Of a stretch of DNA of 6,615 nucleotides, positions 1 through 5,898 are shown piece by piece (the stretch's first letter is position 1; every line of letters begins with the position of its first letter). The notes below the pieces were generated by a model that saw only the letters and a program-made list of their open reading frames with translations, was not told the DNA's origin and searched no databases. The position numbers were made by a program, and so were the translations under genes. The DNA is from an uncultured Clostridia bacterium (GTDB lineage: Bacteria > Bacillota_A > Clostridia > Peptostreptococcales > Anaerovoracaceae), in contig CAMPCK010000051.1 of NCBI GenBank assembly GCA_946645735.1, positions 1 through 6,615 on the forward strand, in the 5' to 3' direction.

Positions 1-1197
1 ATGAAACTTGAACCCATCGTCAAGAGCCTTCTTGACACAGACCTTTATAAATTCAATATGAACCAGGTCATCTTCCACAAGCATACAAATCTTGTAGGAG
101 AATACCTTTTCAAGTGCAGAAACGAGGGCGTCATCTTCACCAAAGAAATGCTTGAAGAAATCGATGCCCAGATCGATCACCTCTGCACCCTCAAGTTCGA
201 TGAGGAAGAGCTTGATTACTTAAGGAGCATCCGATTCATAAAGGATGACTACGTAGAATTCCTTCGCCTGTGGCACCCCATCAGACACTATGTAACCACT
301 TCTCTTGATGAGGACGGTGAACTACACATATCTGTCAAGGGACCTCTCTTCAGTGCCATGCAGTTTGAAATCTATCTCCTTGAGATCGTTAACGAGGTTT
401 ACTTCAGATTCCAGTACGATTATGATGAGCTGCTGGCTTCCGCCAAAGAAAAGCTGGATGCAAAGATCAAAGCTTTCCAGGAAGGCAAATACAACTTCAA
501 ATTTGCAGAATTCGGCTGCAGACGCCGTCTCTCCGCAGAGTTCGAGGGACTTGCCATCAAGAGATTTGCAGAGGAGACAAAGAACTGCGTAGGTACCTCC
601 AATGTATACTTTGCCAAGATGTACAATCTGACACCCATCGGAACCTACGCTCACGAATTCGTCCAGATGTATCAGGGAATCAATTCCATTCCTCTGGCAT
701 ATACGAACCACTTTGCTCTTGCAGACTGGTATGATGAATTCAAGGGAGATAACGGTACAGCCTTATCCGATACCCTTACAACAGATCTTTTCTTAAGAGA
801 CTTCAACCGCAGTATGGTAAACAACTATACAGGCGTACGCCACGACTCCGGAGATCCCTATGAATGGGGTGAGAAGCTTATCGCTCACTTTGAGAAATAT
901 GGAGTTGATCCCATGACCAAGACCCTTCTCTTCTCCGACGGTCTTACCTTTGACTATGCTCAGGAGATCGCAGACCACTTCCAGGGCAGGATCAAGACGT
1001 CCTTTGGAATCGGCACCTTCGTATCAAACGATACCTGCGTACCCGCTCTTAACATCGTAATCAAGCTGCAGTACGTAAACGGCAACCCCGTTGCCAAGCT
1101 CAGCGACTCCCCCGGAAAAGCCATGTGCGATGACCCTGATTATCTCGAATATCTGAAAAATGCTGTTGCTTTCAGATTAGAAAGGGAGACATATTAA
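1..1197 (+). CDS. pncB: Nicotinate phosphoribosyltransferase (NAD salvage)
   Basis: This cytosolic enzyme joins nicotinate to PRPP, with ATP hydrolysis, giving nicotinate mononucleotide in the Preiss-Handler NAD salvage route. The 398-residue protein matches the E. coli/Salmonella PncB type over its full length (about 400 residues). Visible landmarks are the N-terminal SLLDTDLYKFNM (9-20), FGCRRR (171-176), GTYAHEF (214-220) with His218 at the place of the phosphorylated histidine of the Salmonella enzyme, VRHDSGDP (279-286), FSDGL (311-315), SFGIGT (334-339) and KLSDSPGK (366-373). The start is the ATG at the first base of the window; it agrees with family N-termini, but its ribosome site and promoter lie outside. 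The stop codon directly abuts the ATG of the nicotinamidase-like gene, so the two are surely co-transcribed and supply successive steps. Family identity is very secure. Confidence 0.96.
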   Translation: MKLEPIVKSLLDTDLYKFNMNQVIFHKHTNLVGEYLFKCRNEGVIFTKEMLEEIDAQIDHLCTLKFDEEELDYLRSIRFIKDDYVEFLRLWHPIRHYVTTSLDEDGELHISVKGPLFSAMQFEIYLLEIVNEVYFRFQYDYDELLASAKEKLDAKIKAFQEGKYNFKFAEFGCRRRLSAEFEGLAIKRFAEETKNCVGTSNVYFAKMYNLTPIGTYAHEFVQMYQGINSIPLAYTNHFALADWYDEFKGDNGTALSDTLTTDLFLRDFNRSMVNNYTGVRHDSGDPYEWGEKLIAHFEKYGVDPMTKTLLFSDGLTFDYAQEIADHFQGRIKTSFGIGTFVSNDTCVPALNIVIKLQYVNGNPVAKLSDSPGKAMCDDPDYLEYLKNAVAFRLERETY

Positions 1198-1752
1198 ATG
1201 AAAGTTTTTTGCGTAATTGACATGCAGAAGGATTTCATCGACGGCACTCTCGGCACAGCTGAGGCCCAGGCCATCGTGGAACCCGTTGCAAAATATCTGG
1301 AAAGCATCAAAGAACTCCCCTATGAGTCCTATGAGGTAGTTGCTACCAGAGATACCCACTACAACAACTACCTTGAGACCAACGAAGGAAAGCATCTTCC
1401 CGTGGTACACTGCCAGATAGATACCGAAGGCTGGCTCATTCCGGACAGGCTCTATCATATTCTGGAATCCCTGGAAGCTCAGGTTATAGACAAGCCGCTC
1501 TTCGGCATCCCTCCTGAGAGATGGAGCCTCATCCTCGAGAATGTCGACGTTGAGGAAATCATAATCTTCGGTCTCTGCACCGACATATGCGTGATTTCAA
1601 ACGCCCTTGCTCTCAAGACCGCATACCCTGAGATCCCCGTAAAGGTTTATTCGGATCTCTGTGCAGGTGTTACTCCTGAGACTCACGAGGCAGCCCTTGC
1701 CACCATGAAGATGTGTCAGGTAGACGTAATGAAGTCCTTTGAAGACAAATAA
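1198..1752 (+). CDS. pncA: Nicotinamidase-family cysteine hydrolase
   Basis: This protein probably deamidates nicotinamide to nicotinate, the substrate of the PncB encoded just upstream. The 184 residues form one isochorismatase-like domain. The catalytic triad of nicotinamidases is visible as Asp8 (in IDMQKDF), Lys99 (in DKPLFG) and Cys131 (in GLCTDICV). Asp52 and His54 (RDTHYNNY) and His71 (VVHC) sit where the metal ligands are expected. The length is usual for bacterial PncA. The ATG follows the pncB TAA with no gap, and AAAGGGAG at 1181-1188, inside the pncB 3' end, is the ribosome site 9 nt upstream, so translation is probably coupled. Other isochorismatase-family hydrolases share the fold, but the triad together with the pncB partner makes nicotinamidase much the best call. 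A terminator follows 4 bases after the stop codon. Confidence 0.9.
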   Translation: MKVFCVIDMQKDFIDGTLGTAEAQAIVEPVAKYLESIKELPYESYEVVATRDTHYNNYLETNEGKHLPVVHCQIDTEGWLIPDRLYHILESLEAQVIDKPLFGIPPERWSLILENVDVEEIIIFGLCTDICVISNALALKTAYPEIPVKVYSDLCAGVTPETHEAALATMKMCQVDVMKSFEDK

Positions 1753-1756
1753 GATA

Positions 1757-1788
1757 AAGGCCATGCTGAGCGCATGGCCTTCTTTATT
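1757..1788 (+). terminator. Intrinsic terminator of pncB-pncA
   Basis: A perfect 10-bp stem (AAGGCCATGC at 1757-1766 pairing with GCATGGCCTT at 1772-1781) closes a 5-nt loop and runs into TTCTTTATT on the plus strand. It starts a few bases after the pncA stop codon. The opposite strand also has a T-rich flank (TTTATCTTATTT), so it may also act as a backstop for transcription arriving from the minus-strand operon. Confidence 0.9.
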
Positions 1789-1821
1789 AAATACAAAAGA
1801 CCGCAGATTTTTTGCGGTCTT
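1787..1821 (-). terminator. Intrinsic terminator of the suf-desulfhydrase operon
   Basis: On the minus strand a 9-bp stem (AAGACCGCA / TGCGGTCTT, 1797-1821, 7-nt loop) begins 5 nt after the stop codon of the desulfhydrase gene and is followed by TTGTATTTAATAAAG. Together with the neighbouring plus-strand hairpin it separates two convergent operons. Confidence 0.85.
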
Positions 1822-1826
1822 GTCTG

Positions 1827-2849
1827 TTATAAGATATGTACGCCGTCGGAAAGCTCTCTGTCAAACCAGAGTCTGTGGTGCGGCGTATAGAGTCCGGGCA
1901 TTCCGCCTGTGTGGATGAAGATAACATCTTCTCCCTGGCTGATCTTTCCCTCAAAGACCATGTCCATGATGCCGGCCATGGCTTTTCCTGTGTAGCAGGG
2001 ATCAAGAAGGATTCCTTCTTTGGATGCCATGAGTTCAATGGCGTTCCTTACTTCTCTGGACTCCAGGTTATATCCTCCCCTTACGTAGCCTGTCTCTATG
2101 TCGAAGTCCTCAGGAGTGATCTCTATGTCCATTCCGTAGGTGTTTTTTACATCGTTAAGATACTTCTCGAGATTGGCAAAATTCTTTTCTCCGAAGGGAA
2201 GAATTGCTATTCCCGTAAGATGAAGGTCAGATCTGATATTCTTGAATCCGGTATAAAGGCCTGCGTAGGTTCCCATGGATCCTACGGTGTCTATGACGCG
2301 GGCCTTGGGAATTCCCATTTCCTTAGCCTGACGGTCGATCTCAATGGCGCAGTCGTAGTAGCCAAGAGCGCCGAGGACGTTGGATCCTCCCATGGGTATG
2401 AAGTAGACCTTTTCGCCTTTTTTCTCGTATTCTTCTGTTACAGAGGCTACAAGTTCATTGAGCTGAACAGAATCCGGTCTTCCGTCTGACTCCTTGAGGA
2501 TCAGTTCGCAGCCGAAGAGCCTGTCCAGAAGCATGTTGGCGCTGAGTTCACCAGGATAGTTGTCGATGGCAATGATAGCACACTTCATGCCATACTTTGC
2601 TGCCATGGCAGCTGTCTGTCTTCCGTGGTTGGTCTGTCCGCCGCCCACAGTGATCAGGGTGGTGGCACCCGTGTTAATAGCATCTTTTACCAGATACTCG
2701 AGTTTTCTGAGTTTATTGCCGCCGGCACCAATGGGTGTCAGGTCGTCGCGCTTTATATAAAGCTGGATTCCAAGAGTTCTGCTCATAGTTGGCAAATACT
2801 CAATAGGGGTTTCATAAAGGATGTTTAGTTTGTCAACGTTGAAGCTCAT
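1827..2849 (-). CDS. dcyD: D-cysteine desulfhydrase / ACC deaminase family PLP enzyme
   Basis: This fold-type II PLP enzyme most likely splits D-cysteine (or a related beta-substituted alanine) into sulfide, pyruvate and ammonia through 2-aminoacrylate. Of its 340 residues, GGNKLRK (43-49) holds the Schiff-base Lys46. QTNHGRQ (72-78) replaces the family's usual QSNH, GSMGTYAGL (190-198) is the PLP phosphate loop, Tyr260 and Tyr286 (PCYTGKAM) match the two active-site tyrosines of Salmonella DcyD, with the same 26-residue separation, and HTGGMPGL (313-320) favours desulfhydrase over true ACC deaminase (HLGG). It is the last gene of an operon behind sufC and the SufB-like gene, 16 bp after the latter, with its own AAAGGAG site (2856-2862) 6 nt before the ATG. 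That context suggests it feeds sulfide to Fe-S assembly; this is inference. The thing to test is substrate: D-cysteine, L-cysteine and L-cysteate lyases share this fold. The Thr73 substitution is unusual. Confidence 0.87.
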   Translation of the reverse strand: MSFNVDKLNILYETPIEYLPTMSRTLGIQLYIKRDDLTPIGAGGNKLRKLEYLVKDAINTGATTLITVGGGQTNHGRQTAAMAAKYGMKCAIIAIDNYPGELSANMLLDRLFGCELILKESDGRPDSVQLNELVASVTEEYEKKGEKVYFIPMGGSNVLGALGYYDCAIEIDRQAKEMGIPKARVIDTVGSMGTYAGLYTGFKNIRSDLHLTGIAILPFGEKNFANLEKYLNDVKNTYGMDIEITPEDFDIETGYVRGGYNLESREVRNAIELMASKEGILLDPCYTGKAMAGIMDMVFEGKISQGEDVIFIHTGGMPGLYTPHHRLWFDRELSDGVHIL

Positions 2850-2865
2850 TTTTTTCTCCTTTTGT

Positions 2866-3792
2866 TTATGCGAGGAAGCCGTTGATGATCTGTTCTTCTG
2901 CCTCTTCAGGTGTAAGGCCGAGGGTCATAAGCTTGATAAGCTGATCGCCTGCGATCTTACCTATGGCTGCTTCGTGAACGAGGGCAGCATCAAGGCAGGC
3001 AGCGTCCAGTTCGGGAACTGCGAGAACTCTGGCGTTGTCCATTAAGATGGCATCGCACTCGGTATGTCCTGTGCATTCTGCGTTTCCAACGATTCTTGAT
3101 GTATATTTCTGATATGAATTGTCACGGGCTACGGATCTGGATACAACGTCTGCAGAGGATCCGTCTCCGTTAAGCTCTGTAAGATATACGGACTCAGCAT
3201 GCTGCTCGCCGTGAGTCATGAGACGCTCTCTTACTACCAGCTTTGCTCCCTTACCGAGTTCTGACTTGGTGGTTCTGATGGTTGAGTCAACTCCCTTGAT
3301 CTGAACCATTTCCATCTCTACGGATGAATCTTCCTCCTGATAAACCTCAGTTACGGGGTTCAGGATGCGCTTGCCCATGCCGTCGCCGGAACCATAGTGG
3401 TTCTCCACGTATTTTACATGAGCTCCCTTACCGACGAAAAATCTGTGGATTCCGTCATGCTGAGAGTCTTCTCCTCCGCAGTTGTGGATACCGCAGCCTG
3501 CTACGATGGTAACGTCTGCGCCTTCTCCGATAAAGAAGTCATTATATACAACATCTGTCATGCCGGATTCATCCATTACTACAGGGATGTAGCAGGTCTC
3601 TCCCTGACATTCAGGTGAGATGTGGATATCGATTCCGGGCTTGTCTTCCTTGGATGTGATATTGATGTGTTCTGTAACCTGTCTTTCAGCAAGGCCTCCG
3701 TTAGCACGGATATTGAAAGCTCCGCCGGGCATGCAGGTAAGTCCCGCGATGGTTTCAAGAAGGTCCTTCTGGGCCTGTGTAAGTTCTGCCAT
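2866..3792 (-). CDS. sufB: Short SufB/SufD-family Fe-S cluster scaffold
   Basis: This is the scaffold partner of the SufC ATPase, on which Fe-S clusters are built. At 308 residues it is much shorter than E. coli SufB (about 495) or SufD (about 420), but it keeps the beta-helix core and C-terminal helices. TECDAIL (244-250) places Cys246 on E. coli SufB Cys405, and LVHEA (271-275) places Glu274 on Glu434, the two residues reported as essential for cluster assembly. The C-terminus AGDQLIKLMTLGLTPEEAEEQ-type segment (281-301) is the SufC contact region typical of the family. Other cysteines (20, 62, 67, 100, 105, 240, 266) include the AGCGIHNC motif (98-105). The ATG shares its A with the sufC stop codon (TGATG), and a full AAGGAGGTG ribosome site (3800-3808) precedes it. 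With no second SufB/SufD and no SufS or SufU here, it looks like a minimal (SMS-type) SufBC system. Confidence 0.9.
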   Translation of the reverse strand: MAELTQAQKDLLETIAGLTCMPGGAFNIRANGGLAERQVTEHINITSKEDKPGIDIHISPECQGETCYIPVVMDESGMTDVVYNDFFIGEGADVTIVAGCGIHNCGGEDSQHDGIHRFFVGKGAHVKYVENHYGSGDGMGKRILNPVTEVYQEEDSSVEMEMVQIKGVDSTIRTTKSELGKGAKLVVRERLMTHGEQHAESVYLTELNGDGSSADVVSRSVARDNSYQKYTSRIVGNAECTGHTECDAILMDNARVLAVPELDAACLDAALVHEAAIGKIAGDQLIKLMTLGLTPEEAEEQIINGFLA

Positions 3793-4550
3793 CAGTTGTC
3801 ACCTCCTTCTGCTCCGAGATCAGTTCCTATTCTGCCGCAGATGCCGCCTTCGAGGGTGGCTCCGATAATATCGATCATCATGTCTTCCTTCTGACCGATC
3901 TTGGTGATCTTGCCGTCAGCGATCATAATGATCTCATCTGCAATATTGAGAATTCTTTCCTGATGGGAGATGATGAGGATGGTTCCCTTGATCTCCTCTC
4001 TCATGGTCTCAAATATATGAATGAGGTTCTGGAAACTCCAGAGGTCGATTCCTGCTTCAGGCTCATCGAATACGGTCATCTTGGTCCCCCTTGCAAGGAC
4101 GGTGGCAATCTCTATTCTCTTGAGTTCTCCGCCGGAAAGGGAAGCGTTGACTTCTCTGTCGATGTAGTCTCTTGCACAGAGACCTACAGCGCTGAGGTAT
4201 TCGCAGGCTTCAGATGTGCTGAGCTCTTTCTGAGCAGCGATCTTGATAAGGTCATGGACCTTGATGCCCTTGAATCTTACAGGCTGCTGAAGGGCAAAGC
4301 TTATACCCATCTTCGCTCTTTCTGTAATGGACTTGTCTGTGATGTCTACGCCGTCCAGAATGATCTGTCCGGAAGTAGGCTTCTCTATTCCCATGATGAT
4401 CCTGGCCAGGGTGGACTTGCCGCCTCCGTTAGGTCCGGTCACCACATAAAACTTGTCTTCATCCAGTGTGAGGCTGATTCCGTCCAGGATTCTCTTTGTG
4501 CTTCCGTCGTCCTCAGTCACATCAAAAATAATGTTTTTAAGTTCAAGCAT
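3792..4550 (-). CDS. sufC: SufC-type ABC ATPase of Fe-S cluster assembly
   Basis: This is the soluble ABC ATPase that drives conformational change in the SufB/SufD scaffold. The 252 residues contain Walker A GPNGGGKST (39-47), the Q-loop around Gln88-Gln89, the signature LSGGELKR (138-145), Walker B MTVFDEPEAG (158-167) and the H-loop His196 (ISHQER). The DEPEAG form with Glu after Pro is typical of SufC rather than transporter ATPases, and no membrane permease is encoded nearby. The ATG at 4550 has AAGGAG (4556-4561) 5 nt upstream. It is first gene of the operon and shares one base with the SufB-like gene. A promoter and a 137-nt, probably structured, leader precede it. The family call is secure. 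Confidence 0.95.
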   Translation of the reverse strand: MLELKNIIFDVTEDDGSTKRILDGISLTLDEDKFYVVTGPNGGGKSTLARIIMGIEKPTSGQIILDGVDITDKSITERAKMGISFALQQPVRFKGIKVHDLIKIAAQKELSTSEACEYLSAVGLCARDYIDREVNASLSGGELKRIEIATVLARGTKMTVFDEPEAGIDLWSFQNLIHIFETMREEIKGTILIISHQERILNIADEIIMIADGKITKIGQKEDMMIDIIGATLEGGICGRIGTDLGAEGGDN

Positions 4551-4687
4551 TTTTTCTCCTTAGGCACGGGCCTGAAAGTTGCGGTTCCTCACCGCTGCCC
4601 TTCGTGCCGTCATTTTTTCTATACCACATGCAATGGAATTGAAACATGTTTTAGCACATGTCAAAACACGATTTCCAAACCATCGCA
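4551..4687 (-). promoter_or_regulatory. Structured 5' leader of the suf operon
   Basis: The predicted transcript start near 4687 leaves about 137 nt before sufC, long for a simple leader. On the minus strand two hairpins can be drawn. One (4639-4664) pairs TTGACATGT with ACATGTTTCAA around GCTAAA, 9 bp with a 2-nt bulge. The second (4563-4608) pairs GGCAC with GTGCC and GGGC with GCCC, and encloses a GCGGT/ACCGC hairpin with loop GAGGA; it ends just before the sufC ribosome site AAGGAG (4556-4561). That position would allow control of translation. I recognise no known riboswitch class. A 17-codon ATG frame (4613 to 4560) also spans the second hairpin. The fold is drawn by eye. Confidence 0.4.
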
Positions 4688-4693
4688 AGCACT

Positions 4694-4722
4694 ATTGTAT
4701 ACTTTATTCAGCCATTTATCAA
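4694..4722 (-). promoter_or_regulatory. Sigma-70/SigA-type promoter for sufC-sufB-dcyD
   Basis: On the minus strand TTGATA (4722-4717) and TACAAT (4699-4694) are separated by exactly 17 bp, each one base from consensus (TTGACA, TATAAT). The expected start is near 4687. It lies between the terminator of the upstream gene and sufC, as expected for an independent operon promoter. No clear palindromic operator overlaps it. Confidence 0.7.
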
Positions 4723-4740
4723 GGAATAAATTGTTCTGAA

Positions 4741-4775
4741 GACAAAATAAATGGGCAGAACATGAAGTTCCGCCC
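4741..4775 (-). terminator. Intrinsic terminator of the 265-residue orphan gene
   Basis: On the minus strand GGGCGGAAC (4775-4767) pairs with GTTCTGCCC (4761-4753), 9 bp including one G-T pair, with a 5-nt loop, followed by ATTTATTTTGTC. It sits 71 nt past the stop codon of the gene at 4847-5644 and before the suf promoter, so it separates the two units. The plus-strand flank (GTTGTTTATTGATT) is also T-rich. Confidence 0.8.
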
Positions 4776-4846
4776 GTTGTTTATTGATTGAGGTGTTTTT
4801 TGCATTGATTGTCTTTTGCGGAGCGGTTAAAATGGCCGTACCATTA

Positions 4847-5644
4847 TTATAGGAAGTGTTTTTTTATGAGTGCTTCTATGGATCTGACTTCCAGGGGAGA
4901 CCTTCTCGTCTCCATGGTGATCAGGAGATCGTCCCCAAGTACAAAACCGTTTCTTTCATAATCGTGGAGTTTCTTTACGTTGTCCTCGGAGTATGAAGTG
5001 CTGTCCATCATGCCGAAGTGCTCAACATAGATCTCTTTTCTTGACCTCAAGTTGAGGGCGCCGAAATCCGGCCTCACCCAGCCGCGCCCCTCAAGGTATA
5101 CCATAGGCTCGAAGACATGAGGCACGCCGAATCTCTCAAAAGTATCCGCCCAAAGCTGCTCCGACTTCGACCTCACCCTGTAGCCCTCAGAGGTAAGAAT
5201 AACAGGATCGTTTTCGCTGAAGCCCATGGGCTCACATTCTTTGCTCTTAAGCCACTGCCTGATATACTCATCATCGGGCAGGCGGACGGGCTCCACCAGA
5301 GCACGCCGCACCGGAGACAAAGAATTATAGATCTCTTCAACGGACTGCCCCTGAAACTTTATGACCCGCTCAAGAATCCCAAGCTCCTTCTCCGCCGACC
5401 TTAAAACCTTGAGATCATAATCCTTCTGCGCCAGCGCCTGCGCAAGCGAAAGGTCGTTTTTGTTGAGGTAATATCCGTTCGTGTCTTTCGTATCCTCTAC
5501 ATGATAGAAGTATGGTCTTCCGTTTTTTATATTGATTCTTAAAGATCCTTTCGGAGCAGATAAAGCTGCCTTTTGCTTGTGTGAAACAATATTTGTAAGG
5601 TATTTAACACGTGCGTCAATAATACTATCAAAATAATTACTCAA
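4847..5644 (-). CDS. Uncharacterised protein, PD-(D/E)XK nuclease-like C-terminus
   Basis: I cannot assign a named function. The 265-residue protein has no signal peptide or membrane segment. Residues 1-60 carry a basic, strand-rich stretch (KGSLRINIKNGRPYFYH, 32-48); 63-135 is mostly helical and charged. The C-terminal part resembles the PD-(D/E)XK nuclease layout: RSKSEQ (158-163, Glu162), FEP (178-180), RPDF (191-194, Asp193), YVEHFG (206-211, Glu208), then Lys224/Lys225 and DYE. The classical E-x-K lysine is missing (E-H-F instead); a migrated lysine at 224-225 may serve, or activity may be lost. Similar proteins seem to occur in other Clostridia, but that is from memory. The start is TTG, chosen because AAAGGAGGAG lies 6 nt before it and no nearby ATG fits. 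It is transcribed alone, after an AT-rich gap with an inverted-repeat array and before a terminator. Real gene: very likely; nuclease fold: moderate. Confidence 0.8.
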   Translation of the reverse strand: MSNYFDSIIDARVKYLTNIVSHKQKAALSAPKGSLRINIKNGRPYFYHVEDTKDTNGYYLNKNDLSLAQALAQKDYDLKVLRSAEKELGILERVIKFQGQSVEEIYNSLSPVRRALVEPVRLPDDEYIRQWLKSKECEPMGFSENDPVILTSEGYRVRSKSEQLWADTFERFGVPHVFEPMVYLEGRGWVRPDFGALNLRSRKEIYVEHFGMMDSTSYSEDNVKKLHDYERNGFVLGDDLLITMETRRSPLEVRSIEALIKKHFL

Positions 5645-5650
5645 ACCCTT

Positions 5651-5660
5651 CTCCTCCTTT
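5651..5660 (-). promoter_or_regulatory. Ribosome site that fixes the TTG start of the orphan gene
   Basis: AAAGGAGGAG on the minus strand lies 6 nt upstream of TTG at 5644-5642. The strength and spacing decide in favour of the TTG start, since no ATG lies at a suitable distance. Confidence 0.75.
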
Positions 5661-5667
5661 TTATTGA

Positions 5668-5851
5668 TTGATATAAGAATTGATTATTTTGCGCTATTAT
5701 ATGAAAAACAGAGCAAAAAATCCTAATTTCAGACCCTCTTTTCATATAATTAGTTCATTAATTCTTCTATTATATGAAATCTCTTGAATAATCCGCCTCG
5801 AAAGAGGCTTTTTTTCATATAATAAACAGAAAAACTAATTAATTATATGAA
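5668..5851. repeat. Phased array of alternating inverted 10-mers (ATTATATGAA)
   Basis: Five exact copies of ATTATATGAA or its complement lie at 5696-5705 (+), 5741-5750 (-), 5769-5778 (+), 5814-5823 (-) and 5842-5851 (+). A sixth copy, TTGATATAAG, matches 8 of 10 at 5668-5677 (-). Start-to-start distances are 28, 45, 28, 45 and 28 bp, so there is a 73-bp period and three modules of TTCATATAAT, 18 bp, ATTATATGAA, separated by 35 bp. The 18-bp and 35-bp interiors are not conserved, which argues against a simple recent tandem duplication. It fills most of the 254-bp gap between ridA and the orphan gene. Each TTCATATAAT also contains a perfect TATAAT, but no matching -35 element was found. Role unknown: operator array, recombination sites or RNA hairpins are possible. 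Confidence 0.85.
5795..5815 (+). terminator. Orphan plus-strand terminator inside the repeat array
   Basis: GCCTC (5795-5799), a GAAA tetraloop and GAGGC (5804-5808) are followed by seven T on the plus strand. The shape is that of an intrinsic terminator, but no plus-strand gene lies upstream within several kilobases. The minus-strand flank is not T-rich, so it does not serve ridA. It may end an unannotated small RNA or block antisense transcription. It lies in one 35-bp interval of the repeat array. Confidence 0.55.
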
Positions 5852-5854
5852 TCG

Positions 5855-5889
5855 TAAAAAATTGAAACTCTGATCCCCTTTTTCAGAAT
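5855..5889 (-). terminator. Possible weak terminator of ridA
   Basis: On the minus strand, 9 nt after the ridA stop codon, ATTCTGA pairs with TCAGAGT (7 bp with one wobble, 9-nt loop AAAAGGGGA), followed by TTCAATTTTTTA. The stem is AT-rich, so termination may be partial and ridA transcripts could read on through the repeat array into the orphan gene. Confidence 0.4.
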
Positions 5890-5898
5890 CTCTTAAAT

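Noticed and set aside
1836..2489. 217-codon plus-strand open frame opposite the desulfhydrase gene
   Set aside because: It is the antisense shadow of a well-conserved PLP enzyme, starts inside the convergent terminator zone and has no recognisable domain.
4563..4601. T-box element, because GGTGAGGAACCGC resembles the T-box core AGGGTGGNACCGCG
   Set aside because: The tRNA-pairing TGGN bulge is missing, the leader is too short for a Stem I, and no terminator alternative is seen.
3963..4739. Long plus-strand open frame (258 codons) opposite sufC and its leader
   Set aside because: It is antisense to a clear SufC with all ABC motifs, resembles no known family and has no ribosome site; it mirrors the codon bias of sufC.
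4830..4844. Small minus-strand hairpin AATGG/CCATT just after the orphan gene stop codon
   Set aside because: Only 5 bp and AT-rich with no T tract; the stronger hairpin at 4753-4775 explains termination.
5668..5851. CRISPR array, because of a 73-bp period with 38-bp modules and 35-bp intervals
   Set aside because: Only the 10-bp module ends are conserved; the 18-bp interiors differ between copies, only three modules exist and no cas gene is present.
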